Assembly (NCBI RefSeq): GCF_004336745.1
Contig: NZ_SJXD01000028.1
Span: forward strand, 124,001 to 188,000
Direction: 5' to 3'
Length of the DNA stretch: 64,000 bases
Origin: Roseococcus sp. SYP-B2431
Lineage (GTDB): Bacteria > Pseudomonadota > Alphaproteobacteria > Acetobacterales > Acetobacteraceae
Positions 36,484 through 46,223 of this stretch are shown here, piece by piece. Position numbers and translations under genes: made by a program. How positions within the stretch are numbered: the stretch's first letter is position 1; each line of letters opens with the position of its first letter. The notes beneath the pieces are model-generated. The model was not told the origin of the DNA, searched no databases, and worked only from the letters and a program-made list of their open reading frames with translations.

Positions 36484-39400
36484 ATGTTCTCCGCGATCTT
36501 CGTCCGGCGCCCGCGCTTCGCAGTCGTCATCTCGATCGTGATGACGCTGGCGGGCCTGCTGTCGCTCACCGTCATCCCCGTCGCCCAGTTCCCCGACATC
36601 GTGCCGCCCGTCGTCCAAGTGACGGCGCGCTATCCCGGCGCCTCGGCCGCGGTGGTCGAATCCACCGTCGGCCAGCTCATCGAGGGCGCGGTGAACGGCG
36701 CCGACCGCATGCTCTACATGCGCTCGAACAGCGCCAATGACGGCACCTACTCGCTCGCGGTCACCTTCGCGCTCGGCACCAATCCCGACATCAACACGGT
36801 GAACGTGAACAACCGCGTGCAGGGCATCCTGGCGCGATTGCCGCAGGAGGTGCAGCGCAGCGGCGTGACCGTGCGCAAGCAGTCCTCCGCCGTGCTGCAA
36901 TTCGTCGCCGTCACCTCGGAATCGGGCGAGCAGGACCCGCTCTTCCTCTCCAACTACGTCACCATCAACATGCTCGACACGCTGCGCCGGCAGCCGGGCG
37001 TCGGCGACGTGCAGATGTTCGGCGCGCTGGACTACTCCATGCGGGTCTGGTTCCAGGTGGACCGGCTGAACAACCTGAACATCTCGACCACCGAGATCAT
37101 CGCGGCGATCCAGAGCCAGAACATCCAGGCGGCGGCCGGCCGCATCGGCGCCCGGCCCATCGGCGACGACCAGCAGTTCCAGTTCAACATCCAGACCCAG
37201 GGCCGCCTGATCACGCCCGAGGAGTTCGGCAACATCGTCATCCGCGCCAATCCGGACGGATCGGTGCTGCGCGTGCGCGACGTGGCCACGGTGGAGCTCG
37301 GCGCCGCGAGCATGGACGTCGAGGCGCGCCTGAACACCAAGCCCACCGTGACCATGGGCATCTATCTCTCGCCCGGCGCCAATGCGGTGCAGGTGGCCGA
37401 GGAGGTGCGCAAGACGCTGGCTCGCCTGCAGACCCGCTTCCCCGCGGGCATGGGCACCACCGTGGTGTACGACACCTCGACCTTCGTGATCGACACGATG
37501 AACGAGGTCATCAAGACGCTGGTCGAGGCCTTCATCCTCGTCGTGATCGTCGTCTACCTCTTCCTGGGGTCGTTCCGCGCCACGATCATCCCCGTGGTCG
37601 CCGTGCCGGTCAGCCTGATCGGCACCTTCGCCGTGCTCTTCGCCATCGGCTACACGGCCAATACCATCTCGCTGCTGGCGCTGGTGCTGGCCATCGGCAT
37701 CGTCGTGGACGACGCCATCGTGGTCGTCGAGAACGTCGAGCGCGTGCTGGAGGAGCATCCCGAGCTCACCCCGTCCGAGGCCACCATCAAGGCCATGGGC
37801 GAGATCACCGGCCCGATCATCGCCATCACCCTGGTTCTGCTCTCGGTCTTCGTGCCGATCGGCCTCATCTCGGGCGTGTCGGGCCAGCTCTTCAAGCAGT
37901 TCGCGGTCACGATCAGCGTGGCCATGCTGATCTCGGCGATCAACGCGCTGACGCTCTCGCCCGCGCTCTGCGCCCTGTTCCTGAAGCACGAGGGCCCGAA
38001 GCGCGGCCCGATCAAGTATGTGCTGCGCGCCATCGACAAGGTGCGCGACGGCTATGCCTGGATCGTGACCCGGCTGGTGCGCGTCGCCGTGCTCTCCCTG
38101 GTGCTGACCGGCGTCATCGCGGTCGCCATCGGCTGGATCGGCGGCCGCACCCCGCAGGGCTTCCTGCCTTCCGAGGACCAGGGCGCCTTCTTCGTGCAGC
38201 TCCAGCTGCCGCAGGGCTCCTCCGTCGCCCGCACGCGCGAGGCGACCGTCCTGGTCGAGAATATGCTGCGCGAGAACACGGCGATCGAGAACATCCTCGC
38301 CATCGTCGGCTTCTCGCTGATCGACGGCGGCGCGCAGTCGAACTCGGCCTTCATCGTGGCCCGGATGAAGCCCTTCGAGGACCGCACGGCCGTCGGCGAC
38401 AGCGTCTTCGCCGGCATCGGCCGGGTCTTCGGCGGGGCGCAGGGCATCCGCACGGCCAATGTCTTCGCCTTCAACATCCCGCCGATCATCGGCCTCGGCA
38501 CGGGCGGCGGCTTCGAGTACCAGCTGCAGGACTTCGAGGGACGCGACCCGGTGGAGCTCGGCGGCGTGATGCTCGCCATGATGGGCGCGGCCAATGCCGA
38601 TCCGCGCCTCGTCGGCGTCTTCTCCACCTTCTCGCCCACCACGCCCTCGCTCTACCTCGACGTGGATCGCGACAAGGCCCAGTCGCTCGGCGTGCGGATC
38701 AGCGACATCTTCACCACGCTGCAGGCGTCGCTCGGCGGCTTCTACGTGAACGACTTCAACCTCTTCGGCCGCACCTGGCAGGTCAACATCCAGGCCGTCG
38801 CCACCGACCGCGACGACATCCCTGACATCTGGCGCCTGCAGGTCCGCAACTCGCGCGGGCAGATGGTGCCGCTGCGCGCCTTCGCCGACGTCCGCGTCGT
38901 GCTCGGGCCGCAGACCATCCAGCGCTACAACAACACGCGCAGCGTCACGCTGAACGGCCAGGGGCGGCCCGGCATCTCCTCGGGCGCGGCGCTGGCCGCG
39001 ATGGAGGAGATCTCGGCCCGCGTGCTGCCCTCGGGCTACAGCTTCGACTGGACGGGCACGGCCTATCAGGAGAAGCAGGCCTCCGGGCAGACCGGCCTGC
39101 TGATCGCGCTGGCGCTGCTCTTCGCCTATCTCTTCCTGGTGGCGCTCTACGAGAGCTGGACCATCCCGGTTCCGGTGCTGATGTCGGTCGCGGTGGGCGT
39201 GCTCGGCTCCTTCGCGGCGCTGTTCGTCGCCAGCAAGCCGCTCGACGTCTATGCGCAGATCGGGCTCGTCGTGCTCATCGCCTTGGCGGCGAAGAACGGC
39301 ATCCTGATCATCGAGTTCGCCAAGGAGCAGCGCGAGGCCGGGCATTCGGTCCGCGAGGCCGCCATCCTCGGCAGCCGCATGCGGTTCCGCGCGGTGATGA

Positions 39401-39630
39401 TGACGAGCTTCGCCTTCATCCTCGGCCTCGTACCGCTGGTGATCGCCCAGGGCGCGGCTGCCCTGTCGCGTCAGGCGGTGGGCCTGCCGGTCTTCGGGGG
39501 CATGCTGGCGGCCTCCATCTTCGGCATCTTCATGATCCCGATGCTCTACGTGGTCTTCCAGGGCACGCGCGAATGGATCAAGGGCAAGTTCGGCTTCGGC
39601 GGCAAGGAAGAACCGGCCAAGGCGCACTGA
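36484..39630 (+). CDS. RND multidrug efflux permease (AcrB/MexB type)
   Basis: A 1048-residue HAE1-family proton/drug antiporter. Proton relay residues are Asp409-Asp410 in [13 protein letters not shown]; the periplasmic pore and funnel regions are full length. The C-terminal tail [14 protein letters not shown] is short. As with the first pump at 21-26 kb, no outer membrane factor is encoded nearby. The two pumps are different paralogues: this one is closer to the AcrB/MexB opening [13 protein letters not shown]. Confidence 0.95.
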   Translation: MFSAIFVRRPRFAVVISIVMTLAGLLSLTVIPVAQFPDIVPPVVQVTARYPGASAAVVESTVGQLIEGAVNGADRMLYMRSNSANDGTYSLAVTFALGTNPDINTVNVNNRVQGILARLPQEVQRSGVTVRKQSSAVLQFVAVTSESGEQDPLFLSNYVTINMLDTLRRQPGVGDVQMFGALDYSMRVWFQVDRLNNLNISTTEIIAAIQSQNIQAAAGRIGARPIGDDQQFQFNIQTQGRLITPEEFGNIVIRANPDGSVLRVRDVATVELGAASMDVEARLNTKPTVTMGIYLSPGANAVQVAEEVRKTLARLQTRFPAGMGTTVVYDTSTFVIDTMNEVIKTLVEAFILVVIVVYLFLGSFRATIIPVVAVPVSLIGTFAVLFAIGYTANTISLLALVLAIGIVVDDAIVVVENVERVLEEHPELTPSEATIKAMGEITGPIIAITLVLLSVFVPIGLISGVSGQLFKQFAVTISVAMLISAINALTLSPALCALFLKHEGPKRGPIKYVLRAIDKVRDGYAWIVTRLVRVAVLSLVLTGVIAVAIGWIGGRTPQGFLPSEDQGAFFVQLQLPQGSSVARTREATVLVENMLRENTAIENILAIVGFSLIDGGAQSNSAFIVARMKPFEDRTAVGDSVFAGIGRVFGGAQGIRTANVFAFNIPPIIGLGTGGGFEYQLQDFEGRDPVELGGVMLAMMGAANADPRLVGVFSTFSPTTPSLYLDVDRDKAQSLGVRISDIFTTLQASLGGFYVNDFNLFGRTWQVNIQAVATDRDDIPDIWRLQVRNSRGQMVPLRAFADVRVVLGPQTIQRYNNTRSVTLNGQGRPGISSGAALAAMEEISARVLPSGYSFDWTGTAYQEKQASGQTGLLIALALLFAYLFLVALYESWTIPVPVLMSVAVGVLGSFAALFVASKPLDVYAQIGLVVLIALAAKNGILIIEFAKEQREAGHSVREAAILGSRMRFRAVMMTSFAFILGLVPLVIAQGAAALSRQAVGLPVFGGMLAASIFGIFMIPMLYVVFQGTREWIKGKFGFGGKEEPAKAH

Positions 39631-39731
39631 ACCCGGCCGGGCGCTTCCTCCGGACGGATGCCGGGTGCTACCGCGACCCGCCGCCCGTGTCGGCGGTGGG
39701 TCGCCCTTTGATCGACTGCGAGTGAAGGGGT

Positions 39732-39750
39732 CCAGGGCCAAAAGCCCTGG
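39732..39750 (+). terminator. Hairpin after the RND pump gene
   Basis: CCAGGGC-CAAAA-GCCCTGG forms a perfect 7-bp stem about 100 bp beyond the pump stop and just before the convergent trmB end. No U-tract follows on the plus strand, so termination by itself is uncertain. The surrounding G-rich block with GGGGTCCAGGG resembles repeats common in intergenic regions of this group (inference). Confidence 0.4.
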
Positions 39751-39756
39751 CGGGGG

Positions 39757-40464
39757 TCAAGGGGGCGGCGCCCCATTGCGCGTCCAGACCCAGTACATCG
39801 GCTTCCGCCCCGCCGCGATCGCCTTCGCCTCGTAGCGCGTCGGCGGCCAGCCCTCCGGCCGCTCCTCGGCCGGAGCATCCGCTCTGAACAGCGCGCTGGG
39901 CCGCAGCACCTCCTCCACCCAGGCCTGGTAGGTCGGGTCGTCCGAGGCGATGCGCCACTGCGCGCCCGGCTTCAGGGCGCGGGCGACGATGGGGAGCATC
40001 TCCGGATGCACGAAGCGCCGCTTGGCGTGGCGCGACTTCGGCCAGGGATCGGGGAACATGAGGTAGAGCCGGTCGAGGCTCGCCTCCGGCAGCGCCAGCA
40101 GCAGCTCGCGCGCATCCGAGGGCCAGAGGCGCAGGCGCCCGGGGATCGGGAAGGTGGCCTCCGCGCCGTCGGGCACGATCTCGGTCAGCAGCGAGCAGAG
40201 GCCGTGCTCGTAGACCTCGCTGGCGATGAGCGCGACCGCCGGATGCTCGCGCAGCAGGGCGAGCGTGTGCTCCCCGCCGCCAAAGCCCACTTCGAGCCAG
40301 AGCGCCGAGGCCCCCAGCGCGAAGCCCAGATCGGTAAAGCGGATGCGCGGCACGGCCTCGGCCAGCAGCCGCTCCTGGCGGGGGCGCAGCTTGTGGCCGC
40401 GTCGCCGGCCATAGAGGCGATGCGGGACGCCGTCCGGCCAGTCGCTGGGGGAATCTTCACTCAT
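39757..40464 (-). CDS. trmB: tRNA (guanine-N7)-methyltransferase
   Basis: A 235-residue SAM-dependent enzyme forming m7G46 in tRNA. Landmarks: LEVGFGGGEHTLALL (SAM motif I), RLYLMFPDPWPKSRHAKRR (the signature PDPWPK block) and PTRYEAKA near the C terminus. The start at 40464 gives MSEDSPSDWPDGVPHRLYGR; the open frame upstream is antisense to the metK region. The last residues NGAPPP come from a G/C-rich repeat block. The metK terminator lies upstream. Confidence 0.95.
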   Translation of the reverse strand: MSEDSPSDWPDGVPHRLYGRRRGHKLRPRQERLLAEAVPRIRFTDLGFALGASALWLEVGFGGGEHTLALLREHPAVALIASEVYEHGLCSLLTEIVPDGAEATFPIPGRLRLWPSDARELLLALPEASLDRLYLMFPDPWPKSRHAKRRFVHPEMLPIVARALKPGAQWRIASDDPTYQAWVEEVLRPSALFRADAPAEERPEGWPPTRYEAKAIAAGRKPMYWVWTRNGAPPP

Positions 40465-40480
40465 GCGGCACCCATAAACG

Positions 40481-40511
40481 AAAAAGGGCGGCGCCGAGAC
40501 CGGCGCCGCCC
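40481..40511 (-). terminator. Intrinsic terminator of metK
   Basis: On the minus strand, an 11-bp perfect stem GGGCGGCGCCG/CGGCGCCGCCC with loop GTCT is followed by TTTTT. It stands 22 bp after the metK stop and before trmB. Confidence 0.93.
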
Positions 40512-40532
40512 CTTCGAACCTACAAAGAGGCG

Positions 40533-41720
40533 TTACCGGCCGAAGGCGCGCTTCAGCTCGGGGACCAGGTCGGTCTTCTCCCAGGTGAAGGTGCCCTTCT
40601 CCTCGTCCGGCGTGCGGCCGAAATGGCCGTAGCTGGAGGTCGGGACGTAAATGGCCCGGTTGAGGTGCAGGTGCTCGCGAATGCCGCGCGGGGAGAGGTT
40701 CACCATCTCCTGCACGACCTTGGCCAGCTTCTCCTCGTCCACGTCCTTGCCGGTGCCGGCCAGGTCGAAATAGACCGAGAGCGGCTTGGCCACGCCGATC
40801 GCGTAGCTGACCTGGATGGTGCACTTGTCGGCGAGGCCGGCCGCCACGACGTTCTTCGCCACGTAGCGCGCCGCATAGGCCGCCGAGCGGTCGACCTTCG
40901 TCGGGTCCTTGCCGGAGAAGGCGCCGCCGCCATGCGGGGCCGCGCCGCCATAGGTGTCGACGATGATCTTGCGGCCGGTGAGGCCGCAATCGCCGTCAGG
41001 GCCGCCGATCACGAAGGTGCCGGTCGGGTTCACGTAGAGCTCGGCGTCCGGGCACATCCAGCCCGACGGCAGGCTCGTCTCGATGATGGGCTTCACCATC
41101 GCCTTGATCTGGGCGGAGTCGAGCCCTTCGACGTGCTGCGTGCTGAGCACGATCGAGGTGGCGCCGACCGGCTTGCCGTCGACGTATTTCAGCGTGACCT
41201 GGCTCTTCGCGTCGGGCAGCAGGCCCCGCACGGCCACGTCGCCGTTGCGGCGCATCTCGCTGATGCGGCGCAGGATCAGGTGCGCGTAGTAGAGCGGCGC
41301 CGGCATGAGATCGGGCGTCTCGGTGCAGGCATAGCCGAACATGATGCCCTGGTCGCCGGCGCCCTCGTCCTTGTTGCCGGCCGCGTCCACGCCCTGCGCG
41401 ATATGCGCGGACTGGGCGTGCAGGTGGCACTCCACATGGGCATTGGCCCAATGGAAGCCGTCCTGCTCGTAGCCGATGTCGTGCACGGCGAGGCGCGCGC
41501 GGTGCATCAGCAGCTCGGGCGTGATGCTGCCGGGGCCGCGGGTCTCGCCCGCGATGACGATGCGATTGGTGGTGACCAGCGTCTCGCAGGCCACGCGGGC
41601 ATACGGATCCTGTTCGAGGAAGGTGTCGAGCACGGTATCGCTGATGCGATCCGCGACCTTGTCGGGGTGGCCTTCGGAGACGCTCTCCGAGGTGAACAGA
41701 TACTCGCCCGTATCGCGCAT
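40533..41720 (-). CDS. metK: S-adenosylmethionine synthetase
   Basis: A 395-residue enzyme making SAM from methionine and ATP. It starts [20 protein letters not shown], the conserved N terminus with the GHPDK substrate loop, and carries [20 protein letters not shown] and [10 protein letters not shown] 21-residue upstream extension has no family character. Its leader of about 160 bp after dadA contains two adjacent hairpins (see separate entry), so it may be regulated at RNA level; a strong terminator ends it. Confidence 0.96.
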   Translation of the reverse strand: MRDTGEYLFTSESVSEGHPDKVADRISDTVLDTFLEQDPYARVACETLVTTNRIVIAGETRGPGSITPELLMHRARLAVHDIGYEQDGFHWANAHVECHLHAQSAHIAQGVDAAGNKDEGAGDQGIMFGYACTETPDLMPAPLYYAHLILRRISEMRRNGDVAVRGLLPDAKSQVTLKYVDGKPVGATSIVLSTQHVEGLDSAQIKAMVKPIIETSLPSGWMCPDAELYVNPTGTFVIGGPDGDCGLTGRKIIVDTYGGAAPHGGGAFSGKDPTKVDRSAAYAARYVAKNVVAAGLADKCTIQVSYAIGVAKPLSVYFDLAGTGKDVDEEKLAKVVQEMVNLSPRGIREHLHLNRAIYVPTSSYGHFGRTPDEEKGTFTWEKTDLVPELKRAFGR

Positions 41721-41770
41721 GGCTTGGTTCGGCCTCTTGTCGCTGGTGGAGGATGGATGGGTGGGAATCC

Positions 41771-41809
41771 GCCCAAGAGCCATCCCTTGGGCGACCGGAC
41801 ACCCCGGTC
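41771..41809 (-). promoter_or_regulatory. Paired hairpins in metK leader
   Basis: On the minus strand GACCGG/CCGGTC (6-bp stem, 41793-41809) is followed directly by GCCCAAG/CTTGGGC (7-bp stem, 41771-41792), ending 50 bases before the metK start. No U-tract follows, so this is not a normal terminator of dadA. It does not match the SAM-I or SAM-II sequence patterns I know. It may be an unrecognised leader element or only a pair of stable stems. Confidence 0.35.
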
Positions 41810-41883
41810 AGGCTGGCCCGCGTCGCGCGAGCGGAGGTTGTTTGGCAGTGGCCTGGGAAGCCGTCAATCCGTGCTGCGGCGCA

Positions 41884-43134
41884 TCATAATCCGAGCCCGT
41901 CGAGGGGAATCGGCGCCGGCCGGCCCTCGATCGCCGCCGCCACCACCGCCGCGCTGCCCATCGCCAGGGTGAAGCCGAGCCCGCCCTGTCCGAGGTTGAG
42001 GAAGAGCCCTTCCGTGCCCGGAACCCGGCCCAGCAAGGGCAGGCCGGTCGGCGTGACGGGTCTCAGGCCGGTCCAGGGGTTGAGCTCCGTCCAGTCGGCC
42101 GCTTCCGGGAAGGCCTCCCGCGCCTGGCGCAGCAGCGTCGACAGCCGCCTCTCGTCGAAGCCCCGGTCCTCCCCCACGAGATCCGCCATACCGGCGACGC
42201 GAAGGCGGCCGCCCAGCCGCGCATAGACCACCTTGGCCGCGCTGTCGGTCACGCTGATCCGCGGCGCGGCCTCCTCGCGCGTGATGGGCAGGGTCAGCGA
42301 ATAGCCCTTCAGCGGCGCGACCGGCAGGCGGAGCCCCAGGGGCCGCAGCAGCGCCCGCGCCCCGGTGCCGAGGGCCACCACCACCGCATCCGCCTCGATC
42401 ACGCCGGCGCCCGTCCGCACGCCGCGCACGCGACCTTCCGCCCGGATGATCTGGTGGACGCGGGTGCCGAGCCGGAAGTCGACCGCGTGATTCGAGGAGG
42501 CCAGCACGGCCGCGATCCCCTCGCAGAAGAGCCGGCAATCGCCGGCATCCTCGCTGGCCGTATGGACGCCGCCCGCGATGCGGTGGGCGATGCCGGCCAG
42601 CGCCGGCTCCAGCGCCAGGCAGTCGTCGCGGCCGAGGACGCGCTGCTCGCTGCCCCACTCGGCCTGGAGCGCGACCTGCCGCCGGGCGCCTTCCACCGCC
42701 GCGGCGTCCGGCAGTAGCACGAGCTTGCCGGCGGGCGCGAAATCGAAGGCGAATTCCCGCCGCGCCGCCAGCTCGCGCGTCAGGTCGCGCGAGAGATAGG
42801 CGAGCCGCAGCAGCCTTCGCGTCGTCCGCTCGGAGGTCGCGGCGTTGCAGGCGCGCAGGAAGCCCAGCAGCCAGGCCCATTGCCCCGGATCCATCCGCGG
42901 GCGGAAGCGCAGGGGGCCGTCCGGGTCCAGGAGCCAGCCCGGCACCTTGCCGATCACGCCCGGTCCCGCCAGCGGCGCCACGTAGCTGTAGGAGAGCTGC
43001 CCGCCATTGGCGTGGCTGGCGCCGCGCGCGACCTCCGGCTCGGCGTCGAGCACGGTCACGGCATGGCCCTCGCGGGCGAGGACATAGGCGGCGGCGAGGC
43101 CGGTCACGCCGGCGCCGAGGATCAGGACGCGCAT
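41884..43134 (-). CDS. dadA: D-amino acid dehydrogenase (DadA-like FAD oxidoreductase)
   Basis: A 416-residue flavoprotein with N-terminal FAD motif GAGVTGLAAAY (residues 7-17), and the DadA-type second half HANGGQLSYSYVAPLAGPGV and C-terminal GQGGLGFTLAMGSA. It oxidises D-amino acids to 2-oxo acids, feeding electrons to the respiratory chain. The start at 43134 gives MRVLILGAGVTG; upstream codons are ignored. No alanine racemase gene adjoins it. Substrate D-Ala is likely but not proven. Confidence 0.88.
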   Translation of the reverse strand: MRVLILGAGVTGLAAAYVLAREGHAVTVLDAEPEVARGASHANGGQLSYSYVAPLAGPGVIGKVPGWLLDPDGPLRFRPRMDPGQWAWLLGFLRACNAATSERTTRRLLRLAYLSRDLTRELAARREFAFDFAPAGKLVLLPDAAAVEGARRQVALQAEWGSEQRVLGRDDCLALEPALAGIAHRIAGGVHTASEDAGDCRLFCEGIAAVLASSNHAVDFRLGTRVHQIIRAEGRVRGVRTGAGVIEADAVVVALGTGARALLRPLGLRLPVAPLKGYSLTLPITREEAAPRISVTDSAAKVVYARLGGRLRVAGMADLVGEDRGFDERRLSTLLRQAREAFPEAADWTELNPWTGLRPVTPTGLPLLGRVPGTEGLFLNLGQGGLGFTLAMGSAAVVAAAIEGRPAPIPLDGLGL

Positions 43135-43223
43135 CCGGCCTCTCTGCTTCCCAGATGCGGCATGCGTCAATGGCAGGGCCTCGCGGCCCGTGCTAGGGAG
43201 GGCGGACGAACCCGGGATCGCGC

Positions 43224-44024
43224 ATGGACCTGCCCAAGACTCCCCTGAGCAACAGCGCCCTGCTGAACCGCATCAAGCAGTACCACTGGTTCCACTCGAT
43301 CCCGCTGCGCCCGGGCATCACCACCTACGGGGCGAAGACCGAGCAGATCCTGGAGCAGGAAGAGCGGGCGCTCATCTCCGGCATCGACTTCCAGGGCCGG
43401 ACGGTCCTCGATGTGGGTGCCTGGAACGGCTATTTCAGCTTCTCCGCCAAGCGCCACGGGGCCGCCCGGGTGCTCGCGACCGACAGCTTCACCTGGACCC
43501 ATCGGTACTACCGCGGCCAGGAGACCTTCGAGCTGGCGCGCGACGAGCTCGGCCTCGACATCGATTCCCTGCTGATCGACCCGACGCAGATCACGCCCGC
43601 GATCGGCACCTTCGACATCGTGCTCTTCCTCGGCGTCTTCTACCACCTGTTCGACCCGATCGACGTGCTGCAGCGCATGCGCGCGGTCACGGGCCAGCTC
43701 CTCCTGATCGAGACCCATCAGGACCTGGCGGACCGGACCCAGCCGGGCATGGTCTTCTACCCGGGCACCATCCTGAACAACGACCCCACCAACTGGTGGG
43801 GGCCGAATCCCGCCTTGATGCTGCACCTGCTCCAGTCGCTGGGCTTCGCCCGCCTCCTCTACCGCCACTATCCCCACCCGCCCGGGACGCCGATGACCCG
43901 CGGGATCTATGCCTGCCTGACACCGGAGGCCGATCTCGCCCTCGTCGAGCGCCTCGGCCCCGAATGGCGGGAGCTGGATGCGCCGGGGATGGTCGCCGCC
44001 CTGGCCGCCGAGGTGCGGCGATGA
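43224..44024 (+). CDS. Class I SAM methyltransferase, CmoB/DUF1698-like (copy 1)
   Basis: A 266-residue protein with SAM-binding motif I VLDVGAWNGYFSF (about residues 64-76), and a FYHLFDP block and LLLIETHQDL typical of methyltransferases of the DUF1698/CmoB type. The N-terminal IKQYHWFHSIPLRPGITTYG block is a family recognition region. Substrate unknown. It shares the ATGA tetranucleotide with the following paralogue, and is divergent from dadA. Confidence 0.85.
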   Translation: MDLPKTPLSNSALLNRIKQYHWFHSIPLRPGITTYGAKTEQILEQEERALISGIDFQGRTVLDVGAWNGYFSFSAKRHGAARVLATDSFTWTHRYYRGQETFELARDELGLDIDSLLIDPTQITPAIGTFDIVLFLGVFYHLFDPIDVLQRMRAVTGQLLLIETHQDLADRTQPGMVFYPGTILNNDPTNWWGPNPALMLHLLQSLGFARLLYRHYPHPPGTPMTRGIYACLTPEADLALVERLGPEWRELDAPGMVAALAAEVRR

Positions 44025-44740
44025 GCGGCGTGGCGTCCTACCGCTGGCTGCAGAGCATCCGCCTCGGTCCGGACCTCGTGACGCCCGGGCTCCAGACCGA
44101 GGCCGAGCTCGCGCGGCTGGAAGAGGCGCTGTTCGGGCCGATCAACCTCGCGGGGGCCGAGGTGATCGAGGTCGGCGCCTGGAACGGCGCCTTCAGCCTC
44201 GCCGCGAAGCGCCGCGGCGCGGCGCGCGTGGTGGCCACGGACCATCTGGCCTGGACCCTGCCCGGCTCGGTCGCCCAGGCGGCGACCGAGTTCGCCGCCC
44301 GCGAGACCGGCCTGGGCATCGAGACCCGGGTCATGGATCCGCGCGGCTTCGAGCCGTCCTTCGGCCAGTTCCACGTCGTCGTGGCGACGGAGTTCTTCAC
44401 GCAGCTCTTCAACCCGATCGCCGCGCTGAAGGGGCTGCGCGCCATCACCTCGCGACTGCTGCTGATCGAGACCATCCAGGACGGGATGGAGGAGAACCGG
44501 CCCGTCATGATGGCGCATACCCTGCCGACGGCCTATGGCGCCGCGGTGGCCGGTTGGGCGCCTAATCCCGAGGCCGTGAAGCACATGCTGCGGGAGCTGG
44601 GCTTCGACCGCATCTTCCATCGCGACCATCCGACGGCCGGGCGCGGGCGCGGCCTCTATGCGGCGCTGCTGCCGGAGACGCCGGAGGAGGCGCTGACCGG
44701 CTTTGTCGCGCTTTGGACCAGCCTCACCCATCCGGGCTGA
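44021..44740 (+). CDS. Class I SAM methyltransferase, CmoB/DUF1698-like (copy 2)
   Basis: A 239-residue paralogue of the preceding gene: VIEVGAWNGAFSLAAKRRGA corresponds to VLDVGAWNGYFSFSAKRHGA in copy 1, LLLIETIQDG to LLLIETHQDL, and both begin with a short W-x-x-SI(P/R)L block. Copy 2 has lost the residues corresponding to the FYHLF motif (it reads FFTQLFNPI), so the active-site pocket likely differs. Start overlaps the copy 1 stop by ATGA. A divergent duplicate pair, probably acting together. Confidence 0.8.
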   Translation: MSGVASYRWLQSIRLGPDLVTPGLQTEAELARLEEALFGPINLAGAEVIEVGAWNGAFSLAAKRRGAARVVATDHLAWTLPGSVAQAATEFAARETGLGIETRVMDPRGFEPSFGQFHVVVATEFFTQLFNPIAALKGLRAITSRLLLIETIQDGMEENRPVMMAHTLPTAYGAAVAGWAPNPEAVKHMLRELGFDRIFHRDHPTAGRGRGLYAALLPETPEEALTGFVALWTSLTHPG

Positions 44741-44977
44741 CATTGGGACTCCCGGCCGGGCGGCCGCGCGCAGAGCGAGCCCCCCGAGGGCCATGCGCCG
44801 CGCGGGTGGCAGCCCTGCCGCATTTGACTTGCCGCGACGCGCTCGGGCACATCCCGGGCATGCGCTCATCTCGCCTCCTTTCGCGTGCGGCTCTCCCCAC
44901 GTGGCGGGCGACGCCGCTCGCCGCCGGACCATGCGGGCTGAAACGCGGCTGAGGCCGCGCCTGCCGACCCGCAACCC

Positions 44978-46195
44978 ATGACCGAGGAGGCGCCCCAAGG
45001 CGCCGAGCATTCCATGTCCGTCACCCCCCTGTCCGGAACGGGGGCCGCGCCCATTCCGCGCGGCATCCAGTTTCCCGTCTTCGTGGCGGCCGCTACCTGC
45101 GCCTTCGCCGGCGTCTGGATGAGCGTGCCGCTCGCCTCCGTGCTGCTGACCGAGCGCGGCGCCTCGCCGGCGCTGGTCGGGCTCTATGCCGCCTCCGTCT
45201 GGGTCGCCGCGCTGCTGGCCGCACCCCTCTCGCCCTGGCTCGCCGGGCGGGTGGGCGGCGCGCTGCGGATGCACCAGCTGGCGGTGGTGCTCTCGATGCT
45301 GGCCCTGGCCGGGCTTGGCACCAACCCCGCGATCCCGCTCTGGTTCGTGCTGGGCTCCGTGCTGGGCGTGGCCTCCTGCCTGACCTGGACCAGCTCGGAC
45401 GCCATCGCGGGCGCCATGGCGCCCGTGGGACGTGAGGGGCAGTTCCTCGGCATCTACCAGACCTTCGTCTCGGCCGCGATCGGCGGCGGGCCGGCTGCAC
45501 TGTGGTTCTTCGGCGTCCGCAACGAGGCCTTCTTAGGCTCGGCGCTGATCATGGGCCTGGGCCTGGCGCTGACGCTCGCCCTGTGCGAGCCGCCGGGCGC
45601 GGTGCCGCGCCGCATGCGGCTCACCTTCCTCCGGCTCAGGCCGGTGGCGCTGATGATGATCGCGCCCTCGGGGGCCGCGATGCTCTGCGGCGCGCTGGAA
45701 GGCTCGGCGGGCGCGGTCTTCCCGGTGCAGGGGCTGGCGCTGGGGATGGCCGCCGCGGCCGCGGCCTCGGTCGTGGTGGCGACGGGATTCGGCAATATGC
45801 TGGCGCAGTACCCGGTGGGCATGATGGCCGACCGGCTGGGCACGCATCGCGCCCTGCTCGGCTGCGCCGTGGTGGTGGCGGTAGGCTCGCTGCTCTGGCC
45901 CTGGCTGGCGCCGGGCTGGGGGATCTGGCCGGTTCTGGCCGTCTGGGGCGGCGCGGCGGGCTCGATCTATACGCTGGGGATGGTCCGCGCGGTGCAGCGC
46001 TTCGCGGGCCCCGCTCGCGCGTTGGGCATGGCGGGGCTGAACACGGCCTATCTGCTGGGCGGCGCCCTGGGTGCGCCGCTCGGCGGGCTGCTGCTGGAAT
46101 CGGTGCCGGGCTGGGGCCTGCCCGTCGCCCTGGCAGCGGTGGCGCTCGGCGGCGGATTGGCGCTCAGTGTGGCGGCGCTCCGCCGAGGCGGATGA
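44978..46195 (+). CDS. MFS transporter
   Basis: A 405-residue carrier with about 12 hydrophobic segments of the major facilitator fold. The cytoplasmic loop between segments 8 and 9 carries YPVGMMADRLGTHRALL, a motif A equivalent. No regulator adjoins it. Substrate unknown. ATG 44978 is used; ATG 45014 would remove 12 polar residues and is also plausible. The preceding 237 bp hold no ORF that looks real. Confidence 0.85.
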   Translation: MTEEAPQGAEHSMSVTPLSGTGAAPIPRGIQFPVFVAAATCAFAGVWMSVPLASVLLTERGASPALVGLYAASVWVAALLAAPLSPWLAGRVGGALRMHQLAVVLSMLALAGLGTNPAIPLWFVLGSVLGVASCLTWTSSDAIAGAMAPVGREGQFLGIYQTFVSAAIGGGPAALWFFGVRNEAFLGSALIMGLGLALTLALCEPPGAVPRRMRLTFLRLRPVALMMIAPSGAAMLCGALEGSAGAVFPVQGLALGMAAAAAASVVVATGFGNMLAQYPVGMMADRLGTHRALLGCAVVVAVGSLLWPWLAPGWGIWPVLAVWGGAAGSIYTLGMVRAVQRFAGPARALGMAGLNTAYLLGGALGAPLGGLLLESVPGWGLPVALAAVALGGGLALSVAALRRGG

Positions 46196-46223
46196 CCGGT
46201 TGCGGATGACAAGGAGTCTGGCG

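Noticed and set aside
36367-39741. A 1124-codon open frame antisense to the second RND pump
   Set aside because: Shadow frame of the pump gene caused by high third-position G/C; composition is His/Asp/Arg-rich without family motifs.
41721-41883. Known SAM-I or SAM-II riboswitch before metK
   Set aside because: The conserved core sequences and pseudoknot partners of these classes were not found; only two simple hairpins are present.
44741-44977. Small gene in the 237-bp gap before the MFS transporter
   Set aside because: The only open frames have atypical composition and no ribosome site or homology; nothing supportable was seen.
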